NCBI GenBank assembly: GCA_026417115.1 | Contig: JAOADW010000003.1 | Location: 1-64,000 of the forward strand | Direction: 5' to 3' | Length of the DNA stretch: 64,000 nucleotides | From: Rhodocyclaceae bacterium | Lineage (GTDB): Bacteria; Pseudomonadota; Gammaproteobacteria; Burkholderiales; Rhodocyclaceae | In this document: in pieces, positions 10,068 to 18,694 of the stretch | Layout: the number at the start of each line of letters is the position of its first letter | Position numbering within the stretch: position 1 is the stretch's first letter | Program-made: the position numbers and the translations under genes | Notes under the pieces: generated by a model | What the model saw: only the letters and a program-made list of their open reading frames with translations | What the model was told of the DNA's origin: nothing | Database searches by the model: none

Positions 10068-11190
10068 GCAAGATCACGCGGTGTTTTGCCTGCGTCTCGA
10101 GCAAAAAGGGGGCGAGACATGGGTGCAGCTTGCGGGCGCTTTGACGCTGGCCTTGCTGTGCGAAGACCGCGAAATTCGGCATCGATTGGCGGCGGCGAGC
10201 GCGGCTGCGGTGGGATGGGATTTGACCCGCCTCGAACGCCTCGATTCTGCAGGCGCCTTGACGCTCTGGCAGCTTTGGGGCGAGAAATGGCCGCCGCGGC
10301 TCGCTATTACGCCCGGCCAGCGTCAAACGATCGAGCGCATCGCCCGTCTGCCTCTGCCAGCCGATGATTCCCCGAGCACGCCCAAGCGAGGGCCGATCGA
10401 ACGATGGGGAATCACGGTCGCGGCGTGGGGCTCGCATCTGGTCGATTTCGTGCGGCTGCTGGGCGAGCTCGCGCAGGATGCTCTGCATCTTGTGCGACAC
10501 CCGGCCGACTTTCCCTGGCGCGAATTGTCTGCCCATCTCTATAAAGCCGGCGTGCGCGCTTTGCCGATCACGGCGCTCGTTGGTTTTTTGATCGGCGTCG
10601 TCTTGGCTTATCTGTCCTCTTTGCAACTGATGCGCTTTGGCGCCGATGTCTTCATCGTGCATGTGATTGGCTATGGCGTGATCCGCGAGCTTGGGCCGAT
10701 GCTCGTGGCCGTGTTGCTGGCGGGGCGCTCCGGTTCGGCTATGACGGCGCAATTGGGCACGATGCGCGTGACCGAAGAAATCGACGCCTTGGCGGCGATG
10801 GGCGTTTCCACCACGTTGCGGCTCGTGTTGCCCAAGGTGCTTGCGTTGACCCTGGCTATGCCTTTGGTGACGCTGTGGGCAACCGCGGCGGCGATCCTAG
10901 GGGGCATGGTGGTGGCCGAAGCGCAACTGGGCATCGGCTACGGCTTCTTTCTCGAAAGCTTGCCGCGCGCCGTACCGGTGGCAAATCTTTACATCGGTTT
11001 GACGAAAGGCCTCGTTTTCGGCACCACCGTCGCGCTCATCGCCTGCCATTTCGGGCTACGCAGCGCGCCCAACACTGAAAGCCTTTCTTCCCATACGACG
11101 GCGTCGGTGGTCGCCGCCATTACCGCGGTGATCGTCTTGGATGCTCTCTTGGCCGTGATGACGCGGCGTATCGGTTTGCCCGGCGTATGA
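10054..11190 (+). CDS. MlaE-family ABC transporter permease with N-terminal STAS-like domain
   Basis: N-terminal STAS signature (WDLTRLERLDSAGALTLWQLWG) fused to MlaE permease (ELGPMLVAVLLAGRSGSAMTAQLGTMRVTEEIDALAAMG). Confidence 0.9.
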   Translation: MSRNEQDHAVFCLRLEQKGGETWVQLAGALTLALLCEDREIRHRLAAASAAAVGWDLTRLERLDSAGALTLWQLWGEKWPPRLAITPGQRQTIERIARLPLPADDSPSTPKRGPIERWGITVAAWGSHLVDFVRLLGELAQDALHLVRHPADFPWRELSAHLYKAGVRALPITALVGFLIGVVLAYLSSLQLMRFGADVFIVHVIGYGVIRELGPMLVAVLLAGRSGSAMTAQLGTMRVTEEIDALAAMGVSTTLRLVLPKVLALTLAMPLVTLWATAAAILGGMVVAEAQLGIGYGFFLESLPRAVPVANLYIGLTKGLVFGTTVALIACHFGLRSAPNTESLSSHTTASVVAAITAVIVLDALLAVMTRRIGLPGV

Positions 11191-11951
11191 CTGAGGTATT
11201 GCTCGAAGTACGCGATCTCTCCACCCGCATCGGCGGGCACTGGGTGCATCAGGGCGTCGATTTGACGCTTTCTCGCGGCGAGGTGTTGGCTTTGGTGGGC
11301 GGCTCTGGCAGCGGCAAGACCACGCTTTTGCGCGAGATCATCGGCCTTCAACGACCCACGCAAGGTGAGATTCGCCTCTTCGGCGAGACGCTTTTCGATG
11401 ATCCTCGACGGCAACGGCGGCTGCGTCGTCGCTTTGGCGTGCTGTTCCAACACGGCGCATTGTTCTCGGCGTTCTCGGTCTATGACAACGTCGCCTTTCC
11501 GCTGCGTGAGCTGAAATGTCTGGACGAAATGACGATCAGGCGCCTCGTGATGCTCAAACTCGAGATGGTGGAGCTCTTGCCGCGCCATGCGCGTTTGATG
11601 CCAGCGGAGCTTTCCGGCGGCATGATCAAGCGCGCGGCGCTCGCGCGGGCGCTCGCGCTCGAGCCGGAACTGCTGTTGCTCGACGAACCCACTGCGGGGT
11701 TGGATCCGGATCGCGCCGAAAGGTTCATCGCGCTCATCCGCACGCTCGATGCCGAGCTTAAACTGTCCGTGCTGTTCGTCAGCCACGATCTCGCCACCGT
11801 CGCCGAACTCGCGAGTCGTGTCGCGGTGCTGGCCGATCATCGCATCGTCGCGACAGGTTCGCTCGAAGCGCTGATGCAGGTCGAACATCCTTTTGTCAGC
11901 CGCTTTTTTGCGCCGTTGAAAGCGCACTGGAGGAGAGGGAAAGGACCCTAG
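11187..11951 (+). CDS. MlaF-like ABC transporter ATP-binding protein
   Basis: Walker A GGSGSGKTTLLREI, signature ELSGGMIKRAALARAL, Walker B LLLLDEPTAGLDP. Confidence 0.93.
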   Translation: MTEVLLEVRDLSTRIGGHWVHQGVDLTLSRGEVLALVGGSGSGKTTLLREIIGLQRPTQGEIRLFGETLFDDPRRQRRLRRRFGVLFQHGALFSAFSVYDNVAFPLRELKCLDEMTIRRLVMLKLEMVELLPRHARLMPAELSGGMIKRAALARALALEPELLLLDEPTAGLDPDRAERFIALIRTLDAELKLSVLFVSHDLATVAELASRVAVLADHRIVATGSLEALMQVEHPFVSRFFAPLKAHWRRGKGP

Positions 11952-11955
11952 TCGG

Positions 11956-12894
11956 ATGGAAAATCGCGCACACGCATGGGCGGCTGGTCTTTTCGTGCTC
12001 CTGCTTCTTGCGGCGATGGCAGGGGTTTTTTGGTGGTTCGTTGGGCGCCAGGAGCCGACCCATACCTATCTACTCGAATCGACTGGCTCCGTGGTGGGGC
12101 TCAATCGCGAAGCCCAGGTGCGTTTCCGCGGCATCCGTGCCGGCAAAGTGTATGACCTCTATACCGATCCCAGCGATCCGACGCGACTGCTTGTCGAAAT
12201 CCGCATCGCTCGCCGTTTCCAACTCACCGACCGCACCGTGGCTCGGCTCGCCACCCAAGGGCTGACCGGTATGAACTATATATTACTCGAAGAAAGTGGC
12301 GCGGGCGCCGGCCGTCCCTTACCGACGGACGGCAGCGCGCGCTTGCCGCTGGCACCTTCCTTGACCGAGACCTTGAGCAAGCAAGCTGCGGAATTGGGCG
12401 AGCGCCTGGTGATGCTGGCCAGACGCATGGACCGCATGCTGTCCGAGGAAAACATCGAGAGGGTGGGAAGCCTCCTCGCTCGACTCGACCAGACCTCGGC
12501 CTCTCTGGTCGAAGGCAGTCGCCTGCTCGCGGATGCGCGCGCCGTGCTCGCCGAGAATCGTGGCCGACTCGCGACGGCGATGACCCACCTTGAAGAGGCG
12601 GCGAGCATTGCACCGGCGCTGCTTGGCGAAATGCGGAACGCCGGCGAGCGTTTCGTGCTTTTAGAAGAACGACTGGCGGCGCTTGTCGAGCGCTATGAGC
12701 TCCTGGGGCGTCGCCTCGACGAAGAGGCGCTTGCGGAAGCGCAGGCGATGCTCGTGGAAACGCGCCTACTCGCGACGCGGCTGCAGTACCTCGTCGATGA
12801 GCTTGGGCACAATCCCTCGCTTTTGCTCCTTGGACGTCGTCAAACGCCCGGCCCTGGAGAGGCTGGCTTTTCTTTTCCCGAGGTGGAACGATGA
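11956..12894 (+). CDS. MCE/MlaD family periplasmic protein with long helical C-terminus
   Basis: Single N-terminal TM and MCE domain (VVGLNREAQVRFRGIRAGKVYDL) followed by a long Ala/Leu/Glu-rich helical tail. Confidence 0.88.
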   Translation: MENRAHAWAAGLFVLLLLAAMAGVFWWFVGRQEPTHTYLLESTGSVVGLNREAQVRFRGIRAGKVYDLYTDPSDPTRLLVEIRIARRFQLTDRTVARLATQGLTGMNYILLEESGAGAGRPLPTDGSARLPLAPSLTETLSKQAAELGERLVMLARRMDRMLSEENIERVGSLLARLDQTSASLVEGSRLLADARAVLAENRGRLATAMTHLEEAASIAPALLGEMRNAGERFVLLEERLAALVERYELLGRRLDEEALAEAQAMLVETRLLATRLQYLVDELGHNPSLLLLGRRQTPGPGEAGFSFPEVER

Positions 12895-13448
12895 GACGGG
12901 CCGTGTCTTGCGCGCTCGCGGCACTTTTGCTCGCGGGATGCATGCTGGCGCCAGTGGAAGCGCCCCGACGTCATGACTTCGCGGATCTCGTGATCACCCA
13001 GCCCATTGCCCTCCCCATCGCTGCCATTACCGTGACGATGGATCCCTATCGCCAACAAGACGCCCTCGCGTATCGGCTCCTCTACGCTTCTCCGACTCAC
13101 TTCGCCCATTACGCCGGCCATCGATGGCTTGCGCCCCCCAACAAACTTATCGAGCGCTACCTCGAGCGGCGACTTGCGGCGACGCAGGGGTGTCGTCTCG
13201 TGCTTCATCTCGAGGAATTCGCCCAGCATTTCACTTCGCCAACGGAAAGCCGCTGGGTCGTCCTCGCTGATGCGCGCCTGCTGCCGCCGAGAGGGAAGAA
13301 GACGCTGATGCGTCGTAGCGTCGCGATGTCTCTGGCGGCCGAGCCAAACGCTCAAGGCGCCGTCGCCTCTGCGCGTGTGCTCGTCGCCCAACTCGGCGAA
13401 GAGGTCGTGGCATGGCTTATGCAGCAGAAACTCGAGGACTGCGCGTAG
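12891..13448 (+). CDS. ABC-type transport auxiliary lipoprotein (PqiC/YmbA-like)
   Basis: Lipobox CALAALLLAGCMLAP; size and operon position match the ABC_trans_aux family. Confidence 0.7.
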   Translation: MRRAVSCALAALLLAGCMLAPVEAPRRHDFADLVITQPIALPIAAITVTMDPYRQQDALAYRLLYASPTHFAHYAGHRWLAPPNKLIERYLERRLAATQGCRLVLHLEEFAQHFTSPTESRWVVLADARLLPPRGKKTLMRRSVAMSLAAEPNAQGAVASARVLVAQLGEEVVAWLMQQKLEDCA

Positions 13449-13475
13449 GGAAGGCTGCCTGGGCTTGTTGAGTGA

Positions 13476-13493
13476 TTGTCGCTGCCGCGACAA
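13476..13493. repeat. Inverted repeat TTGTCGC-TGCC-GCGACAA upstream of etfB
   Basis: Perfect 7-bp arms with a 4-nt centre between the lipoprotein stop (13448) and etfB start (13559). Confidence 0.7.
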
Positions 13494-13558
13494 CCGAAGC
13501 GCAATGTGCTCGGTAGAGTGGCCGCGTTTTACCGCGAGTGATTGAGCTGGAGATTGCC

Positions 13559-14323
13559 ATGAAAGTGCTCGTGCCCATCAAGCGCGTGATCGATTACAAC
13601 GTCAAAGTGCGGGTCAAGCCCGATGGAACGGGCGTCGACTTGTCAGGCGTGAAGATGGCGATCAATCCTTTCGATGAGATCGCCGTTGAAGAGGCCGTAC
13701 GCCTCAAGGAAGCCGGCATCGCTAGCGAAGTCGTCGTCGTGTCTTGTGGCGCCTCGGTGTGCCAAGAACAGCTCAGAGCGGCTTTGGCATTGGGCGCAGA
13801 TCGAGCGCTCCTCGTCGAGATGGAAGAAACCCATGCGCTGCAGCTAGAGCCTCTGACCGTCGCCAAGCTGCTCAAGGCCATTTGCGCCAAAGAAAACCCG
13901 CGCCTCGTGTTTCTCGGCAAGCAGGCGATCGACGATGATGCGAACCAGACGGGACAGATGCTCGCCGCCCTCTTGGGCTGGCCGCAAGCCACCTTTGCCT
14001 CGAAGGTCGTGGTCAAGGCAGACGAAGCGGAGGTTGTCCGTGAAATCGACGGCGGACTGGAAACCCTTGCCATCAAACTGCCCGCCGTGATCACGACGGA
14101 TTTGCGTCTCAATGAGCCGCGTTTTGCGAGTCTGCCCAACATCATGAAGGCGAAGAAAAAGCCGCTCGAGGTGATCAAAGCCGTGGAGCTTGGCGTTGCG
14201 CTGGCGCCGCGCGTGGTCACGCTCAAGGTGAGCGAGCCGCCCAAACGCAAAGCCGGCGTGAAACTTTCGAGCGTCGATGAGTTGATTGAGCGATTGAAAA
14301 ACGAAGCGAAGGTGATCGGATGA
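13559..14323 (+). CDS. etfB: Electron transfer flavoprotein subunit beta
   Basis: [51 protein letters not shown]. Confidence 0.96.
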   Translation: MKVLVPIKRVIDYNVKVRVKPDGTGVDLSGVKMAINPFDEIAVEEAVRLKEAGIASEVVVVSCGASVCQEQLRAALALGADRALLVEMEETHALQLEPLTVAKLLKAICAKENPRLVFLGKQAIDDDANQTGQMLAALLGWPQATFASKVVVKADEAEVVREIDGGLETLAIKLPAVITTDLRLNEPRFASLPNIMKAKKKPLEVIKAVELGVALAPRVVTLKVSEPPKRKAGVKLSSVDELIERLKNEAKVIG

Positions 14324-15249
14324 GCATTCTCGTCATTGCCGAACACGACAACCAAGCGCTGAATCCGGCCACACGCGCTGCCGTCACCGCCGCCACGACG
14401 ATTGGCGCAGACATCCATCTTTTGGTGGCGGGACAAGGCTGTCAGTCGGTTGCCGAGCAAGGTGCGCAGCTTGCACCCGTGGCGCGGGTACGCCATGTGG
14501 ACGCTCCCCACTATGGCGCGCAGACGGCGGAGAATCTTGCGGCGCTGATTGCATCCCTCGCCGAGGGGTATAGCCATCTTCTGCTGCCTGCGACCGCGTT
14601 TGGCAAGAATCTGGCCCCGCGCTTGGCGGCATTGCTCGATGTCTCCCAGATTTCCGACATCATCGCAATCGAAGCGCCGGACACTTTCGTGCGACCCATC
14701 TATGCCGGCAATGCCTGGGCGACCGTGAAAAGCGGCGATGCGATCAAGGTCGTCACGGTGCGACCGACGGCCTTTCCTCCTTGTGGCGATGGGGGCGGTG
14801 CTGCAATCGAAACGCTGCCGGCCGGCCCCGATCTTGGCCTCGTTCGTCTGATCGAGCGCGTGTTGAGCCGTTCCAGCCGGCCGGAGCTAGCAGCAGCCAA
14901 AATCGTCGTTTCGGGGGGGCGCGGACTCGCCTCGAAAGAAAACTACCATCGCTTGCTCGAGCCGCTTGCCGACAAGCTCGGCGCAGCGTTGGGCGCCTCG
15001 CGCGCCGCGGTGGATGCCGGCTTCGTGCCCAATGACTACCAAGTGGGGCAAACGGGCAAGGTCGTCGCCCCAGAACTCTACATCGCCATTGGGATTTCTG
15101 GAGCGATCCAACATCTCGCGGGCATGAAGGACTCCAAAGTGATCGTGGCGATCAACAAAGACCCAGAGGCGCCGATCTTCCAAGTCGCCGACTATGGACT
15201 CGTCGGCGATTTGTTCCAGATCGTCCCTGAACTCACCGAAAAACTGTAA
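14320..15249 (+). CDS. etfA: Electron transfer flavoprotein subunit alpha
   Basis: C-terminal FAD-binding motif [44 protein letters not shown]. Confidence 0.96.
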   Translation: MSILVIAEHDNQALNPATRAAVTAATTIGADIHLLVAGQGCQSVAEQGAQLAPVARVRHVDAPHYGAQTAENLAALIASLAEGYSHLLLPATAFGKNLAPRLAALLDVSQISDIIAIEAPDTFVRPIYAGNAWATVKSGDAIKVVTVRPTAFPPCGDGGGAAIETLPAGPDLGLVRLIERVLSRSSRPELAAAKIVVSGGRGLASKENYHRLLEPLADKLGAALGASRAAVDAGFVPNDYQVGQTGKVVAPELYIAIGISGAIQHLAGMKDSKVIVAINKDPEAPIFQVADYGLVGDLFQIVPELTEKL

Positions 15250-15332
15250 AAGCCATCAGGTCCCGGCGGCGCCTTCCGCCAAGGAGAGGCGCTTACCTTA
15301 CGCGCTCGCCCGCTTGGCGCTATGATAGAGCC

Positions 15333-16034
15333 ATGAACATCCCCGATGGCCTATTCCCGCCGCTGTGGTCGTCTCTCGCTTGGCTGCCCTTTTTGGCCCT
15401 TTTGTATGACGCCGTTCGCAAGGCCGAATGGCGGCGGCTGCAGGATGCGCGCATACTCAATGTCTTCCTCGGCCTGATCGTCGTGCTCGCCCTGGCCTGG
15501 AGCCTCAGGGCGGGGGTCAGGCCAGGGCTCAATCTCCATCTGCTCGGCGCCACGGCTGCGATCCTGATGTTTGGGCGCCGCTTGGGAAGCCTTGCGCTCA
15601 TGGGCGCGCTGCTGGCCGTGACTTTCAATGTGGGCTGGCTCAAAGGGGACTGGACCTCGGGGTGGCAGAGCTTTGCGCTCAACGCCTTGTGTCTGGCGTG
15701 GTTTCCAGCGGCTGTGAGCCACCTCGTGCTACGCTTCGTCGAGCGCGTGCTGCCGGCCAACCTCTTCGTCTATCTCTTCTGCGCGGCGTTTTTCAATGCT
15801 GGCATCACGGTCTTTGCCACCGGCCTCCTGACGAGCGCCTTGTTTTGGGGCGCTGGCGTCTATACCGCCGAGCAGCTCGCTGCCGATTATCTGCCTTACT
15901 ATTTCATGCTTGCTTTCGCAGAAAGCTGGATGAATGGCACGCTCGTGACGCTGATGGTGGTCTATAAGCCCCACTGGGTGGCCACCTTCGATGACCGGCG
16001 CTATCTCAGGCAGAAGAAAGGGCCGTCGCCGTAA
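15333..16034 (+). CDS. CbiM-like energy-coupling factor transporter membrane protein (solitary)
   Basis: MNIPDGL N-terminus, multi-TM, LNLHLLGATAAILMFG motif; no CbiN/Q/O genes adjacent. Confidence 0.75.
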   Translation: MNIPDGLFPPLWSSLAWLPFLALLYDAVRKAEWRRLQDARILNVFLGLIVVLALAWSLRAGVRPGLNLHLLGATAAILMFGRRLGSLALMGALLAVTFNVGWLKGDWTSGWQSFALNALCLAWFPAAVSHLVLRFVERVLPANLFVYLFCAAFFNAGITVFATGLLTSALFWGAGVYTAEQLAADYLPYYFMLAFAESWMNGTLVTLMVVYKPHWVATFDDRRYLRQKKGPSP

Positions 16035-18648
16035 GCCAAGGGTAATCAGAGAGCCGCACTGGCCGCGCTGCCGGCCGTCCGAGATGATAGCCCTGACCAT
16101 AGTCGATGCCGATCGCCGTAAGCTCGGCAAGCACCTCCGCCGACTCGACGAATTCGGCGATGGTGGCGATTTTGAGCTCCCTGGCCAACTGGGTGATGGT
16201 GGCGACGAACGAGCGATCCTTGGCGTTGGTGAGCAAGTTGAGAATGAACTCGCCCTCGATCTTCAGATAATCGACGGGGAAACGCCGTAGATATTGGAAA
16301 GAAGAAAAACCTGAGCCGAAGTCGTCGATGGCCAAGCGGCAGCCCAGATATTTGAGCTCGGCGATCAGCTTTTCGAGCACGACGATGTTCTTGACCGTAT
16401 CCCGTTCGGTGATTTCGAAAACGATCTGCTCGGGGTGCAAACCATGGCTTTCGATGCGGCTCCGTAGGCTGTCGATGAAATCGCGTATCACCAAGGCGCG
16501 AGGCGAGAGGTTGAGGAACAGCTGGCCTGGGAACCCTTCTTCGGCTGCGATCGCGAGCGCCTGATCCATCACCATCAGATCCATTTTCTGGATGACGCCG
16601 GCCTTTTCGGCGTATTCGATGAAGCGCCCGGCCTCCAGGCGCTTGTCTTCGAGCGTCAAGCGCGAAAGCACTTCGAAGGCGGCGATGCCTCGGCGCGAGA
16701 GATCCACGATGGGCTGGAAATAGGGCACGATGCGTTTTTCATCGACGGCCTTGATCACCATCAGCGTTGTTTCGTTCGCACTGCGAATCGCTTCTGCGGC
16801 CTCGTCGCGGCTGGGGACGACGATCTGGTCACGACCGAGCTGCTTAGCCTTATACATCATCGAATCGGCCATCAGGAAGAGATCCTTCGCGGTCTCGCCA
16901 TGCAAGGGATATAAGGCAACGCCAATCGAAAAGCTGGCATTGACGCGCCGGCCATCCGCCGCTTCGATCTCGAGGGCGTCGCCTGCGGCAAGTAGACGCC
17001 GCGCTGCATTCTCGGCGCCGGCCAAATCGGTGTCTGGCAGAATGGCGACGAATTCGTCCCCCCCATAACGACCGAGGATATCCCCGGGGCGCACGAGCTC
17101 ACGCAAGGTGCGGGCGACCGCCTGCAGGTATTTGTCGCCTATGGCATGGCCATAGCCGTCGTTGATCAGTTTGAAATTGTCGAGATCGATCAGAAGCAAG
17201 GCGAACGAATAGTGCTGCCGTTGTGCGCGACCGATTTCGTATTCGAAGAGCTCCCAAAACACACGCCGGTTGTAAAGATCGGTCAAGGGGTCGCGTGTGG
17301 CGTAGTACTCCATGTCACGCGTGTATTTATGGATCGCCTTGACCGAGCCAATGACGTTGAGCATGGTCGCAAGCACACTGTCGATCACGAGCCTCAAGGT
17401 TGGGTCTCGCACGACCTCGGCCCCGACGCCGATGCCGACGATGCCGCCGATTTTCGGGGTCTCCAAAATCAAGCTGCGCGTCTGCAGAGCAAGGTCAGCC
17501 TCATCGAATACGGCCGCGTCACTTTCGCGCTCGGGGAGATATTCACGCACCGACAACTGCAACGGATCGATGAAGCGCGGGTCTTGCGCCACCAGCCGCC
17601 GAATATGGTTTTCTACTTGCTTGCGCGTCGTTTCTGCAACATGCCGGCACCAAAAGATGTCAAGCTCATATTCCGAGCCTTCCTTGTAGAACAGCGAAAA
17701 AAGAAAATGCGTGGGGGTGACGCGGTCGATTTCCTTGAGGAGACCGCTGATCGTTTCTTCCCAATCGCGCACGACGTCGGCGGTGATGATGAATTTCTCC
17801 AATAGCCGCATTTCGAACATCAGCACGTCTTTGTCGACGGCCACTTGCCGTAAGCGTGCGACCAAGGCGGCGAGGCGGTCGAAGACGCGATCGATCTCCT
17901 CGAAACCGGTTTTCGCCGTCGTCAATGTGAGGTGGGTCAGATCGCTGACACGGTTGACGCCCTCGATCGTCATATCGAGGCCGGTGATCGATTCTTCCAA
18001 GCGCCGATTGACGCGCCAGACGACAAAGATCGCCATCAATACGATGAGCGGCGTGATGCCGGCCAACCACCAAAGAAAATCGCTGCGGGCGCTTGCCAAG
18101 AGCGGAGCGAAATCTTGGCGTACTTCGAAGACGCCGAGAACGGCACCGATCTCAGCCTCGTGGCAACGCAGGCACCGCGCATCGGCGACGAGTGGCTTCA
18201 AGTGGCGGATGCCACTGGGCGTGGTAAGCGATTCCACCTTACCTGAACTGAATATCCTTTCGACCGCTTCGTCCGCAGTAGCTTGCGCAATGACACCGAA
18301 CTCGGCGACGACTGCTGGACCTCGATAGACCTCGACGAAGAGCCCCTCATTGCCTGCGGCCGCGCGAATGGAAGCGAGGAATTCTTCTACCTGGGGCCGC
18401 TTCCAGCCAGTGCTCATGAGCCGGTACATGGCTGCGAAACCGACGTCCGCAGTCGCTTGTGTCGCCTGTCGAGCGTTTTCGCGCACCGTGCGCTCGAGCA
18501 CGCTGCTCGCGGCATAGAAGGTCAGCACGAAGAGCGCCGCTGCAACGAGGGCCGAAGCAGAAAGAATGAACGAGCGGATGCGCATGCGTAGCCCCTTACG
18601 TCCTCCCCGATCGCCAGCGGATGCAACGCCTGGCTTTCTCTTTGTCAT
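16006..18648 (-). CDS. Membrane-bound GGDEF-EAL protein with periplasmic CxxCH (Tll0287/DUF3365-like) sensor
   Basis: Two TM segments, CLRCH in the periplasmic domain, RPGD-x5-GGDEF, EAL-domain residues (EVL, LNLSPRAL, EITE, AIDDFGSGFSS, AEFVES). Confidence 0.92.
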   Translation of the reverse strand: MTKRKPGVASAGDRGGRKGLRMRIRSFILSASALVAAALFVLTFYAASSVLERTVRENARQATQATADVGFAAMYRLMSTGWKRPQVEEFLASIRAAAGNEGLFVEVYRGPAVVAEFGVIAQATADEAVERIFSSGKVESLTTPSGIRHLKPLVADARCLRCHEAEIGAVLGVFEVRQDFAPLLASARSDFLWWLAGITPLIVLMAIFVVWRVNRRLEESITGLDMTIEGVNRVSDLTHLTLTTAKTGFEEIDRVFDRLAALVARLRQVAVDKDVLMFEMRLLEKFIITADVVRDWEETISGLLKEIDRVTPTHFLFSLFYKEGSEYELDIFWCRHVAETTRKQVENHIRRLVAQDPRFIDPLQLSVREYLPERESDAAVFDEADLALQTRSLILETPKIGGIVGIGVGAEVVRDPTLRLVIDSVLATMLNVIGSVKAIHKYTRDMEYYATRDPLTDLYNRRVFWELFEYEIGRAQRQHYSFALLLIDLDNFKLINDGYGHAIGDKYLQAVARTLRELVRPGDILGRYGGDEFVAILPDTDLAGAENAARRLLAAGDALEIEAADGRRVNASFSIGVALYPLHGETAKDLFLMADSMMYKAKQLGRDQIVVPSRDEAAEAIRSANETTLMVIKAVDEKRIVPYFQPIVDLSRRGIAAFEVLSRLTLEDKRLEAGRFIEYAEKAGVIQKMDLMVMDQALAIAAEEGFPGQLFLNLSPRALVIRDFIDSLRSRIESHGLHPEQIVFEITERDTVKNIVVLEKLIAELKYLGCRLAIDDFGSGFSSFQYLRRFPVDYLKIEGEFILNLLTNAKDRSFVATITQLARELKIATIAEFVESAEVLAELTAIGIDYGQGYHLGRPAARPVRLSDYPWLTATALSSA

Positions 18649-18694
18649 CCTTGCTAGGCCATATTAGCAGAAGCAAGCAGTCGAGTGATTCTTT

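Noticed and set aside
13594-14577. 327-aa minus-strand ORF antisense to etfB/etfA
   Set aside because: Shadow ORF opposite conserved ETF genes.
15250-15332. Possible cobalamin or Ni/Co riboswitch before the CbiM-like gene
   Set aside because: Only 83 nt long; contains small hairpins (GGCGG-CGCCTT-CCGCC) but no B12-box or NiCo core that I could recognise.
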